In this document: piece by piece, positions 29,180 to 36,183 of the stretch | Layout: each line of letters opens with the position of its first letter | Numbering within the stretch: the first letter of the stretch is position 1 | Assembly: GCA_030530605.1 (NCBI GenBank) | Contig: JAUMUO010000002.1 | Span: 73,146-137,145 of the forward strand | DNA from: Candidatus Saccharimonadota bacterium | GTDB lineage: Bacteria; Patescibacteriota; Saccharimonadia; Saccharimonadales; Saccharimonadaceae | Direction of reading: 5' to 3' | Length of the DNA stretch: 64,000 nt | Position numbers and translations under genes: made by a program | Notes under the pieces: model-generated | What the model was told of the DNA's origin: nothing | Databases searched by the model: none | What the model saw: only the letters and a program-made list of their open reading frames with translations

Positions 29180-30106
29180 ATGGCTAATATTATGCAATCT
29201 ATTAAGACCAGAAAAACTATTTATTTTCTTGGTTCAATTCTAGTTTTGCTATGTGCTTTAATAGTCTGGAATATAGTATCCACTAAGGAAACTCCCCAAT
29301 CTCCAACGCCAGTAAACGCTGTTGAAAAACCGACCACGGGAAAACCTACGGGGAATAAAAAAACTGTAGAAGAGAATCAAACCACCAAAGATAATGCTAC
29401 TACAGAAGATTCTTCTCAAACTACAGAATCCGTCCCTAGCCAAACTCATGAAGTAATAGAAATCGTTAGGACAGAGTCTACTAATCAAGTTAAGGAGCCG
29501 TCGGGGTCCGTAAAAGAAGAAAATCCAAAGCAATCTGAACCAAAACCAGCTGAAAACGACGAAAAACTTCCAAACAACGAAAGAACAGAAACGGGAAAAA
29601 CCACCACAGAGACAGAGCCAGCAAAGACAGATAATGAAATTGCTAAAAAACTTGCCGAAGCGGCACGTGCGGCTGGAGTTAGAGCTAGTACTACCTACAC
29701 AGACACATACCCATACGCTAAGGACTGCCCAGAAATAAACTGGCGCTATACTGGCGAAGTCAAAACCGCATACGGAGGCAGTCTTTGTGAAACCACTAGT
29801 TATGTCGGGTGGAAAGTTCACGAATATTGGAGCTACTCTATTCCTTGGGCCGCCAATGCTAAAGATTGGGGTTATTACGCCACCGCTTATGGCCTAAGAT
29901 TTGACTCCAACCCTGCCCCATACACTGTCGGGGTTCAATACATCGGTGCCTGGGGTCATGTAGTTTGGGTTGAGCAAGTCAATAACGACGGTACTGTAGA
30001 TATTTCAGAATACAACAATACTTATAGTAGTGGCAACACTCCTAATTCCTACGGCTATCAGACTAGTGTTCCGGCTTCCACTTACTACTATATTCATTTT
30101 GACTAA
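29180..30106 (+). CDS. CHAP-domain paralogue lacking the likely catalytic cysteine
   Basis: The 308-residue protein has a membrane anchor (about 13-33), a Thr/Glu/Lys/Pro-rich linker (34-150) and a CHAP domain (about 172-308) about 78% identical to that of the 14471 gene. The residue aligned with Cys279 there is Thr205 here (CETTSY against CECTGY); only the neighbouring Cys203 remains, while His260 and SEYNN are kept. It may be an inactive regulator or binding form, unless Cys203 serves instead. The ATG with AGGAG at 5 nt was chosen over upstream in-frame codons. Confidence 0.85.
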   Translation: MANIMQSIKTRKTIYFLGSILVLLCALIVWNIVSTKETPQSPTPVNAVEKPTTGKPTGNKKTVEENQTTKDNATTEDSSQTTESVPSQTHEVIEIVRTESTNQVKEPSGSVKEENPKQSEPKPAENDEKLPNNERTETGKTTTETEPAKTDNEIAKKLAEAARAAGVRASTTYTDTYPYAKDCPEINWRYTGEVKTAYGGSLCETTSYVGWKVHEYWSYSIPWAANAKDWGYYATAYGLRFDSNPAPYTVGVQYIGAWGHVVWVEQVNNDGTVDISEYNNTYSSGNTPNSYGYQTSVPASTYYYIHFD

Positions 30107-30125
30107 GTCTAAACGGCGGGAGTTT

Positions 30126-30161
30126 GGCGAGCATAGCTCGCCAATTCGCTTCGCGAGCGAA
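30126..30161 (+). repeat. Double-hairpin palindromic element
   Basis: Two adjacent palindromes: GGCGAGC-ATA-GCTCGCC and TTCGCT-TCGCG-AGCGAA. The first is closely like the palindrome at 32657-32673 on the other side of hppA. There is no T run, so it is not a standard terminator. Confidence 0.6.
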
Positions 30162-30197
30162 CCCTGCGGCTCCCATTCCTTGCGGAAAGACCAATCC

Positions 30198-30217
30198 AAA
30201 AAAGACCCTAAAGGGTC
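30198..30217 (-). terminator. Intrinsic terminator after tRNA-Glu
   Basis: On the minus strand GACCC-TTTA-GGGTC is followed by six Ts, 11 nt past the tRNA CCA end. Confidence 0.75.
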
Positions 30218-30227
30218 ATTTTCGAAT

Positions 30228-30304
30228 TGGTGACTCCTGCGGGAGTCGAACCCGCGATTTTCTGGATGAGAACCAGACGTCCTGGACCACTAGACGAAGG
30301 AGCC
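30228..30304 (-). tRNA. tRNA-Glu (anticodon CTC)
   Basis: Minus-strand cloverleaf with acceptor GGCTCCT/AGGAGTC (one G-U), anticodon stem TCTGG/CCAGA and loop TTCTCAT giving CTC (Glu, GAG). T-arm GCGGGTTCGACTCCCGC is perfect and CCA is encoded. Confidence 0.96.
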
Positions 30305-30312
30305 GTGCAACA

Positions 30313-30321
30313 ATCTTATCA
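30313..30321 (-). promoter_or_regulatory. Extended -10 promoter of tRNA-Glu
   Basis: TG-A-TAAGAT on the minus strand ends 8 nt before the tRNA 5' end. Confidence 0.55.
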
Positions 30322-30343
30322 TATTTCAAACAAAAAATCAATG

Positions 30344-30369
30344 AAAAAGACCCAGCAAACTTCGCTGGG
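30344..30369 (-). terminator. Intrinsic terminator after hppA
   Basis: On the minus strand CCCAGC-GAAGTTT-GCTGGG is followed by TCTTTTT. Confidence 0.85.
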
Positions 30370-30383
30370 CCTCCTCAAAAGAA

Positions 30384-32594
30384 CTAAGCGATTTTTAAGA
30401 TGTGTGGTAACTGCATCATCACCGTCTGACTAGATTGTACTGCTACCATATTAGCCAAGTTGTAAGACTGGAATGCAGGAACTAGCGTATTTGAAGACTC
30501 CGACATTAACTTAATGACAATATCAAGATCGACTCCAACTACATCCTTTCTGGTATCCCCAGCCGTATCACCCTGAACCGTAGTATCGTGAAGTGTCTGA
30601 TACTCAACAGAATCTTTGTCAGTATAGCCTTCAACCTCTCCACTTTCAACTCGCTTTTTGGCGTTATCCCAAGCTCCGCCAGAGACTGCCATAAACACAG
30701 CTCTCGGGATAGCCATAATAGCCGCACCGATCAAAAATCCCAAAACGAATTCCGGGCCAAAGACAAAACCACAAATCGGCGGTATTATCATAGTTAAGAC
30801 AACCGGCATCAACATATACCTAAGGGACTGGTCCGCCTGCAATTCTACCAACTTAACATAATCCGGCCTCTTGGTTCCAGCCATAACTTCATCATCCATC
30901 ATTTCCTGACCAGCCTTCGCCATTACCTGTGCAGCCTTTATGGTATTCTTAGTCAAAATTGAAATGAACAATTCTATTATTCCACCACCAGCAATAGCGC
31001 CAATCAAGATGATAGTTAAGAACCTTGCTAAAGCCTCCGAACTTGATAAATCCGGCAGCTTATACGATCCGATATATGTCATAATCAATGCTACTACCGC
31101 ATAAGCTGCGCCTGCAATCGCTAAGCCTTTACCTATTGCAGCCGTAACATTACCTACCGCATCAAGGGCATCGGTAATCTTGCGCACCCACGATGGAAGT
31201 TGGCAACTCTCTGCAATGCCACCAGCATTGTCAGCTACCGGTCCAAAGGCATCAATCGTTACAATTACACCCGACACCGATAACATCGAGACTGCACCAA
31301 TAGCAATCCCATACGACCCACAAAAAACATAGGTTATAAACATCGAGATTGCAATCGCTGCCACGCTAGAGAATGCCGCATGTGAAGCTATTGCGTCTCC
31401 AAGCGTAAATAGAAACGCCGGGCCAAACTTTGCTGCCTCTACTAAATCCTTCACGGGTTTCTTATCCGGGCTAGTGAAGTACTCCGTGATTATTGATATT
31501 ATCACGATAGTCAACAGCCCCAATACACTTGCTACCCATACTGAAATCCAACCTTTCGAGAACGAAGACGGAAGATTAACTCCGCCGAAACAAAATCTCG
31601 CCAGGATTAAACTCATTAAAACCACAAAGCCTACTGCTATGTAAGTGGCTTTATTAAGCTCTGCCTCCGGGTCAATTTCATCTTTACCATGGTTGTTTTT
31701 CCATTGTACGTAACCAACTCCTGCCATCGAGCCGACCAATCCAAAAATACAAATCAGCAACGGGTATTTAGTCATAGAGTCAAGTAAAACATAGTCTCTA
31801 CCTGTCGCAATTACAATCTGGACAGCAATAGTGATCGCTGCTACTGGAGTAGCCACAAATGACTCAAGCAAATCTGAGATATTCCCCAGAATATCATTTA
31901 CACAATCGCCAATAAAGTCCGCTACCGAATTTGGAATTCGGAAATCGTCCTCCAGAAGATGATGTAGGACTTTACCAACGATGTCAGCCGAAATATCAGC
32001 CGCCTTGGTAAAATTACCACCAGCAACACGATGAAACATCCCAACAATTGAGCAACCCATGCTGTAAGTCATCAGACGCATTGTTACCGGGTTACAAAGA
32101 TGCCCCAGGTTAATCAATCCATGGCTAGTCGCCTCCAGCTTAATCCCTCCCGCGGCAGTAATTATTATTCCGATTCCCAACATTCCAAATGCCGGGACTG
32201 AAATACCACTTGTACTGCCAGCCATAAGCGCAACACTCTCCGTCTTAGCAAGAGATTTAGTCTGCTCTGCCATATTGGTAGTTCGTACGTTACCATAAGT
32301 CCCACCACTAAGCCCAATTTTACAAGCTATTGAACTTAACACTACTCCGAGTATACAGGTAAGTCCTGAAAGATACTCCATAAAAAGTGTGTAGACTGCA
32401 GCCACAATCAACACTGTCGGGATAATTATTCGATATTCCCGTTTAACAAATTTGTTTGCGCCAGACCGAATCACTCCGGACAGCCACACCATATCTTCGC
32501 TTCCTTCATCCAGTGACTTCAGCCTAAGATAGTTATGGCCTACAAACGTCAGGGCGATGGCCACTACTACAAAAGTCAGTAGATATACAACCAT
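30384..32594 (-). CDS. hppA: Membrane-bound ion-translocating pyrophosphatase
   Basis: A 736-residue, about 16-segment integral pyrophosphatase that couples PPi hydrolysis to proton or sodium export. Conserved blocks: KAADISADIVGKV, the Asp set in DFIGDCVND, FGPVADNAGGIAESCQLP, TDALDAVGNVTAAIGKG and GDTAGDTRKD. Key Asp and Lys residues are kept, but flanking positions differ from the canonical family (VGKVL for VGKVE; LEDDFRIPN for PEDDPRNPA). AAAGGAG precedes the ATG. GC-rich palindromic elements flank the gene at both ends. Confidence 0.92.
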   Translation of the reverse strand: MVVYLLTFVVVAIALTFVGHNYLRLKSLDEGSEDMVWLSGVIRSGANKFVKREYRIIIPTVLIVAAVYTLFMEYLSGLTCILGVVLSSIACKIGLSGGTYGNVRTTNMAEQTKSLAKTESVALMAGSTSGISVPAFGMLGIGIIITAAGGIKLEATSHGLINLGHLCNPVTMRLMTYSMGCSIVGMFHRVAGGNFTKAADISADIVGKVLHHLLEDDFRIPNSVADFIGDCVNDILGNISDLLESFVATPVAAITIAVQIVIATGRDYVLLDSMTKYPLLICIFGLVGSMAGVGYVQWKNNHGKDEIDPEAELNKATYIAVGFVVLMSLILARFCFGGVNLPSSFSKGWISVWVASVLGLLTIVIISIITEYFTSPDKKPVKDLVEAAKFGPAFLFTLGDAIASHAAFSSVAAIAISMFITYVFCGSYGIAIGAVSMLSVSGVIVTIDAFGPVADNAGGIAESCQLPSWVRKITDALDAVGNVTAAIGKGLAIAGAAYAVVALIMTYIGSYKLPDLSSSEALARFLTIILIGAIAGGGIIELFISILTKNTIKAAQVMAKAGQEMMDDEVMAGTKRPDYVKLVELQADQSLRYMLMPVVLTMIIPPICGFVFGPEFVLGFLIGAAIMAIPRAVFMAVSGGAWDNAKKRVESGEVEGYTDKDSVEYQTLHDTTVQGDTAGDTRKDVVGVDLDIVIKLMSESSNTLVPAFQSYNLANMVAVQSSQTVMMQLPHILKIA

Positions 32595-32656
32595 CCAAAA
32601 TCACTCCTTTCTGTAAAAGAACTAAGTGGGCCAAAGCCCACCATTGACAAGCTACC

Positions 32657-32694
32657 GGCGAGTGAAACTCGCCAACTTCGAAGTTCGCGAGCCT
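32657..32694 (+). repeat. Multi-hairpin palindromic element upstream of hppA
   Basis: GGCGAGT-GAA-ACTCGCC, then the palindrome AACTTCGAAGTT and CGAG-CCTG-CTCG just after. It shares the GGCGAG...CTCGCCAA core with the element at 30126. Confidence 0.6.
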
Positions 32695-32879
32695 GCTCGA
32701 CGGCCCGTCATGTGCAATTTTCGTTACACACTCTCAAGATTATACTACTTCTTAAACGAAAAATCAACCGTTTTACCTCTGTTATTCTTATGCTTAATAA
32801 CCATATGATATACGCTTTATCACCCATCAAGACAGCCACACCCTCTAGACCTCTAGACCTTTTCTTTTTACCAAAAAAG

Positions 32880-32888
32880 TGTTATAAT
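32880..32888 (+). promoter_or_regulatory. Extended -10 promoter of der, leaderless type
   Basis: TG-T-TATAAT ends 6 nt before the ATG at 32895. Confidence 0.75.
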
Positions 32889-32894
32889 TTTTAC

Positions 32895-34316
32895 ATGAAA
32901 AATTTACCGATTGTCGCCTTAATTGGCCAAACCAACGCTGGCAAATCTAGCCTTTTGAATCGTTTTGCGCACAAAAATATCGCTATCGTGGCTCGCGAAG
33001 AGGGAACCACAAGAGATAATGTTTATGCTAGGATAGACGATCGGTTTTTACTAGTTGACACCGCTGGTCTTAAAAAGCCCGATGATGATTTTGAAGCTTC
33101 CATCCAAGATCAAATCGAAGACGCTATTGCCTCTGCTAATATCATCTGTGTTGTTGTAGATTCCACAAAATACTTCAACGACAAAGACCGCAGTATCGCC
33201 CGCTCCGCTCTCCGTTCTAAAAAACCTGTTTTTCTAATTTTGAATAAATCAGACCGTGGCGAAGCTCTTGATATTAATGGATTTCGCGCTCTCGGCATCC
33301 CAGAAGACCACATCTTCCGCACTTCCGCCACCACCGGCCAGGGAATCAGCGAATTAAGAGAGGCTTTAAGCTTAGCACTAAGCAATTTTTCAGACGCTTC
33401 GCTCGCGTCAGGTTCTCTTCAGTCATCCAGCCTTGGCTCCGCCGCGAGCCATCGCGTACTCACCAATGTGGATGACTTCATCGAACCTGGCTCGCTCGCA
33501 CTGTCTGAAAAACTCCTTAGTACTAAACTTAAAATCGCTTTAATTGGCCGGCCAAATGTCGGGAAATCGAGCTTATTTAACGCCCTCGGCAAAAAGCAGC
33601 AAGCCATTGTCAGCTCCAAACAGGGAACCACCCGCGATATTAACCGTGTAGAAGTAAAATACAAGGGCAAAACTCTTGAAATTCTTGACACTGCTGGTCT
33701 ACGCAAGCCCGGCAAACGCGAAGTTGGCATTGAAAAATTTAGCGCCCTCCGCACTCTTGCCGCTATCGAAGAAGCCGATGTTTGCGCCCTTCTCATTGAT
33801 TCCACCGAGCCCCACGCCAAACTAGACCAAACTTTAGCTGGCGAAATTATCAAAGCCGGCAAGGGAATTGTACTCGTCGTCACTAAAACCGACCTCGTAG
33901 ATGACACCGAAAAAATCCTAGACGACCTCGAATATGATTTTGACTTCTTACCTTATGCCCCTGTAATTCTCACTAGCTCTGAAACCGGCAAAAATGTTAC
34001 TAAACTCTTTGAAATGGCCCTAAAAATCGATGAAGAACGCCACCACGAAATGAAGACTTCCGAGCTCAACAAAATTCTGAGAGAAGCCGTCGCTTCTCAC
34101 CCGCCAGCTGGTCTCAAGAACACTCACCCCAAGCCTAAATACATCGTCCAAACCGATACTTGCCCACCCTGGTTCGTTATCCACGGCCACGATTTGAAAC
34201 TTCTCCACTGGTCCTACAAACGTTTCTTAGAGCGCAAAATTCGTGAGGCTTATCCTTACATTGGCACCCCTATTATGTTCTCTTTCCGTGAAAACGGGAA
34301 AAAGGAGGAAAAGTGA
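32895..34316 (+). CDS. der: Ribosome-assembly GTPase Der (EngA)
   Basis: Der has two GTPase domains and a KH-like C-terminal domain and acts in 50S assembly. Both are present in 473 residues: G1 of domain 1 is LIGQTNAGKSS, domain 2 is the canonical LIGRPNVGKSS, each followed by GTTRD and DTAGLxKP. The linker between domains (about residues 160-210) is unusually long and low-complexity, and its DNA is a nested palindrome (33386-33512). The promoter 6 nt before this ATG rules out the longer upstream start. Confidence 0.94.
   Translation: MKNLPIVALIGQTNAGKSSLLNRFAHKNIAIVAREEGTTRDNVYARIDDRFLLVDTAGLKKPDDDFEASIQDQIEDAIASANIICVVVDSTKYFNDKDRSIARSALRSKKPVFLILNKSDRGEALDINGFRALGIPEDHIFRTSATTGQGISELREALSLALSNFSDASLASGSLQSSSLGSAASHRVLTNVDDFIEPGSLALSEKLLSTKLKIALIGRPNVGKSSLFNALGKKQQAIVSSKQGTTRDINRVEVKYKGKTLEILDTAGLRKPGKREVGIEKFSALRTLAAIEEADVCALLIDSTEPHAKLDQTLAGEIIKAGKGIVLVVTKTDLVDDTEKILDDLEYDFDFLPYAPVILTSSETGKNVTKLFEMALKIDEERHHEMKTSELNKILREAVASHPPAGLKNTHPKPKYIVQTDTCPPWFVIHGHDLKLLHWSYKRFLERKIREAYPYIGTPIMFSFRENGKKEEK
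33386..33512 (+). repeat. 127-bp nested palindromic element inside der
   Basis: The outer arms TTTTTCAGAC (33386-33395) and GTCTGAAAAA (33503-33512) are perfect inverted repeats. Inside are CAGGTTC/GAACCTG (33409 and 33483), GTCATCCA/TGGATGAC (33422 and 33469) and TGGCTC/GAGCCA. The element is read through in frame and encodes the long interdomain linker. Confidence 0.75.
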
Positions 34317-34828
34317 AACTAGTTGTTGGTTTTGGTAATCCCGGCAACGAGTATAATTTTACTCGCCACAACTCCGGCTTTCTTGCCCTAGATTTTTATG
34401 CCAAAGTTAAAGGTTTAACTTGGGAAACCCACCCCAAATTTGGCGCTATCTACCTAAAAGACGAGGACCGCATCTTTATTAAACCCCAGGGGTTCTACAA
34501 TACTTCTGGTGTACCAGTCAAAGCTTTTCAGAATTTCTACAAAATTGACACCAAAGATATTTTAGTAGTCTGTGATGATTTTAACCTGGATTTTGGCAAA
34601 CTTCGCCGTCGCGAAAAGGGTTCCGCCGGCGGCAATAACGGCCTCAAATCCGTTATCGCCGAACTAAAAACCGAAGATTTCAAAAGACTCCGCATTGGCA
34701 CCGGTAACGATGAGCTCAGAAAGAAAATCGGCGACGTGGATTTTGTGCTCTCTAAATTTACTCCCGAGGAAAAAACCAAATTACCCGAAATCTTAAAACA
34801 AGTTTCTGAAGAACTCTCATCTTTTTAG
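34313..34828 (+). CDS. pth: Peptidyl-tRNA hydrolase
   Basis: Pth frees tRNA from dropped peptidyl-tRNAs. The 171-residue protein has GFGNPGNEYNFTRHNSGF with catalytic His19 and Asn9, and VCDDFNLDFGKLRRR. At the position of the conserved His in GGHNG (E. coli His113) it has Asn (GGNNG, residue 108). The start is a GTG overlapping the der stop, after AGGAGG. Its 3' end overlaps the converging dprA by 12 nt. Confidence 0.93.
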   Translation: MKLVVGFGNPGNEYNFTRHNSGFLALDFYAKVKGLTWETHPKFGAIYLKDEDRIFIKPQGFYNTSGVPVKAFQNFYKIDTKDILVVCDDFNLDFGKLRRREKGSAGGNNGLKSVIAELKTEDFKRLRIGTGNDELRKKIGDVDFVLSKFTPEEKTKLPEILKQVSEELSSF

Positions 34829-35743
34829 ATCCCAAGTGTTCATACCCAGTGGCCGGACTAGGCCCCTGATTTCCAACATCGTAATTGCTTGCGAAAACTC
34901 CGCCCCCGAGATACCAAGTTTCTCCACAATCTTTTCGCCATCCGTATTGCCAGAAAAAATCTCTTGAACTATCGCCTTCTCCACCGGTGAGCCAGCAAAC
35001 ACTGGCATTTTTCGCGACTTCTTTTCTCCCGGTAGTCCACCAGGGAACAAGACCTCTAAAATGTCTCCTGGCTTCGTATAAAGATGCGCCCCCTCGGCGA
35101 TCAGACGATTACACCCAGCTGAAGTCTTTCGGGTTAAATCCCCCGGCGCCACAAATAGCTCCACCCCCATCTCGATTGCGTGCGAAGCAGTATTTAGAGA
35201 GCCGCTTCTCTCCGCCGCCTCCGCCACCAATACCGCATCAGACAAGCCAGCAATCAACCTGTTACGATAGAGAAACGAAGTTCGGCAATTTAACTCTCTA
35301 AAGCCGTTTTTCATTGTCTCATCTGGCCCCAACGGCGCCTCTACCTCGCTCCTCGGCGCGTACTCCGAAATCACCGCCCCGCCCTTCTCGATAATTTCCT
35401 CTGCTAATGCCTGATGTTCCTCCGGATAAAGTCGGTCAATCGGCGTACCAAGAATCGCTACGGTTTTCCCTCCCGCATCCAACGCCCCTCTCGCCGCAAT
35501 CGAGTCTATCCCGTAGGCTAACCCCGACACAATTAAAACCCCCGCCGAAGCTAACTCATAGGCCGCCTCATAGGCAATTTTTTCGCCATAAGAAGTGCAT
35601 TTTCTTGCCCCCACAATCCCCACCGTTTTAGACACATTTTCCGGCATTTTTCCAATAAAATATAACATTTTAGGCTTAAGCGCAATAGCGTCTAACACCT
35701 CTGTAAATTTCGCCTCCAGGGGTCGAATTTGGTTGATTTTCAT
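34817..35743 (-). CDS. dprA: DNA processing protein DprA (Smf)
   Basis: DprA loads RecA on incoming single-stranded DNA during natural transformation. The 308-residue protein has the Rossmann-like core with VGIVGARKCTSYG, VSGLAYGIDSIAARGAL, VAILGTPIDRLYP and SFLYRNRLIAGLSDAVLVAEA, and a C-terminal winged-helix-like region (IVEKLGISGAEFSQAITMLEIRGLV). The ATG at 35743 (MKINQIRPL) fits the family start; longer in-frame starts run into the promoter of the adjacent RNA gene. Confidence 0.93.
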   Translation of the reverse strand: MKINQIRPLEAKFTEVLDAIALKPKMLYFIGKMPENVSKTVGIVGARKCTSYGEKIAYEAAYELASAGVLIVSGLAYGIDSIAARGALDAGGKTVAILGTPIDRLYPEEHQALAEEIIEKGGAVISEYAPRSEVEAPLGPDETMKNGFRELNCRTSFLYRNRLIAGLSDAVLVAEAAERSGSLNTASHAIEMGVELFVAPGDLTRKTSAGCNRLIAEGAHLYTKPGDILEVLFPGGLPGEKKSRKMPVFAGSPVEKAIVQEIFSGNTDGEKIVEKLGISGAEFSQAITMLEIRGLVRPLGMNTWDLKR

Positions 35744-35762
35744 AAAAACTGTGAAAAAAGTG

Positions 35763-35791
35763 TTGACTTTTATTTTTTTGTGTGATATAAT
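35763..35791 (+). promoter_or_regulatory. Consensus promoter of the structured RNA gene
   Basis: TTGACT, exactly 17 nt, TATAAT with extended TG. It is among the strongest promoters in the window and has no coding sequence downstream until topA. Confidence 0.9.
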
Positions 35792-35797
35792 CTCATC

Positions 35798-36143
35798 AGT
35801 TGGGCATTTACTAAATGTCCACACCGCACCTAAAAAATCATAATTCTACTTCCATTGTAGCGCGTCTCGCGTGAAAATGGAAGTCTGAATTGCTGTGTTC
35901 TCAAACGCTTTTCGGGCTTACAATTTCTTATGATGGTACCCACCATCCCGGTTGTAAGTTTTAATAAGTATTACCTCCACTTAAGAATTGCACTTTGAGA
36001 ATATAGCAATCCCCATAACCGGCGGACCCCGTTTTGTGTGAGGTGGGTCGCGCTTCCGGGGTGGACCCGGTATCTAACAAAGGAAGTGTTATGGGGCGAA
36101 AAAGGCCCTAGAATAAAGCCCACCCATATTCTAGGGCCTTTTT
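35798..36143 (+). ncRNA. Structured non-coding RNA, about 346 nt, family unassigned
   Basis: A consensus promoter and a 17-bp-stem terminator bracket a non-coding stretch with many helices: GGGCATTT/AAATGTCC (35802-35820), CTTCCAT/ATGGAAG (35849-35883), a 15-bp helix between 35890-35904 and 35995-36009 (two G-U), CTTACAA/TTGTAAG (35917-35958) and CCCCATAAC/GTTATGGGG (36011-36096). Size and strength suggest a housekeeping RNA, but I found none of the conserved core words of RNase P, tmRNA or SRP RNA, so no name is given. Confidence 0.8.
36099..36143 (+). terminator. Intrinsic terminator of the structured RNA
   Basis: A 17-bp perfect stem (AAAAAGGCCCTAGAATA with its complement) around an 11-nt loop ends in five Ts. 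Confidence 0.93.
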
Positions 36144-36167
36144 GGTGCTTGCTAAAATCACAATCTA

Positions 36168-36176
36168 TGATAATAT
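36168..36176 (+). promoter_or_regulatory. Extended -10 promoter of topA, leaderless type
   Basis: TG-A-TAATAT ends 7 nt before the ATG at 36184; an overlapping TATAAT at 36174-36179 is an alternative. Confidence 0.6.
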
Positions 36177-36183
36177 AATAAAT

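Larger units (their letters stand above)
32595..32894. other. Intergenic region between hppA and der
   Basis: Three hundred bases holding the hppA ribosome binding site, a GTGGGC-CAAA-GCCCAC hairpin near 32626-32641, the palindromic element at 32657-32694, and then AT-rich sequence up to the der promoter. No gene is seen. Confidence 0.6.

Noticed and set aside
29258-29821. 187-codon minus-strand frame rich in Phe, Trp and Ser
   Set aside because: It is the shadow of the Thr/Glu/Lys-rich linker of the second CHAP protein.
30124-30433. Two overlapping plus-strand frames of 68-87 codons
   Set aside because: They run through tRNA-Glu and the hppA terminator and have no start signals.
35798-36143. 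RNase P RNA, tmRNA or SRP RNA
   Set aside because: Core words (GAGGAAAGTCC, the TTCGA T-loop with CCA end, GGTCAGG with GGAAG) were looked for and not found; kept as an unassigned structured RNA.
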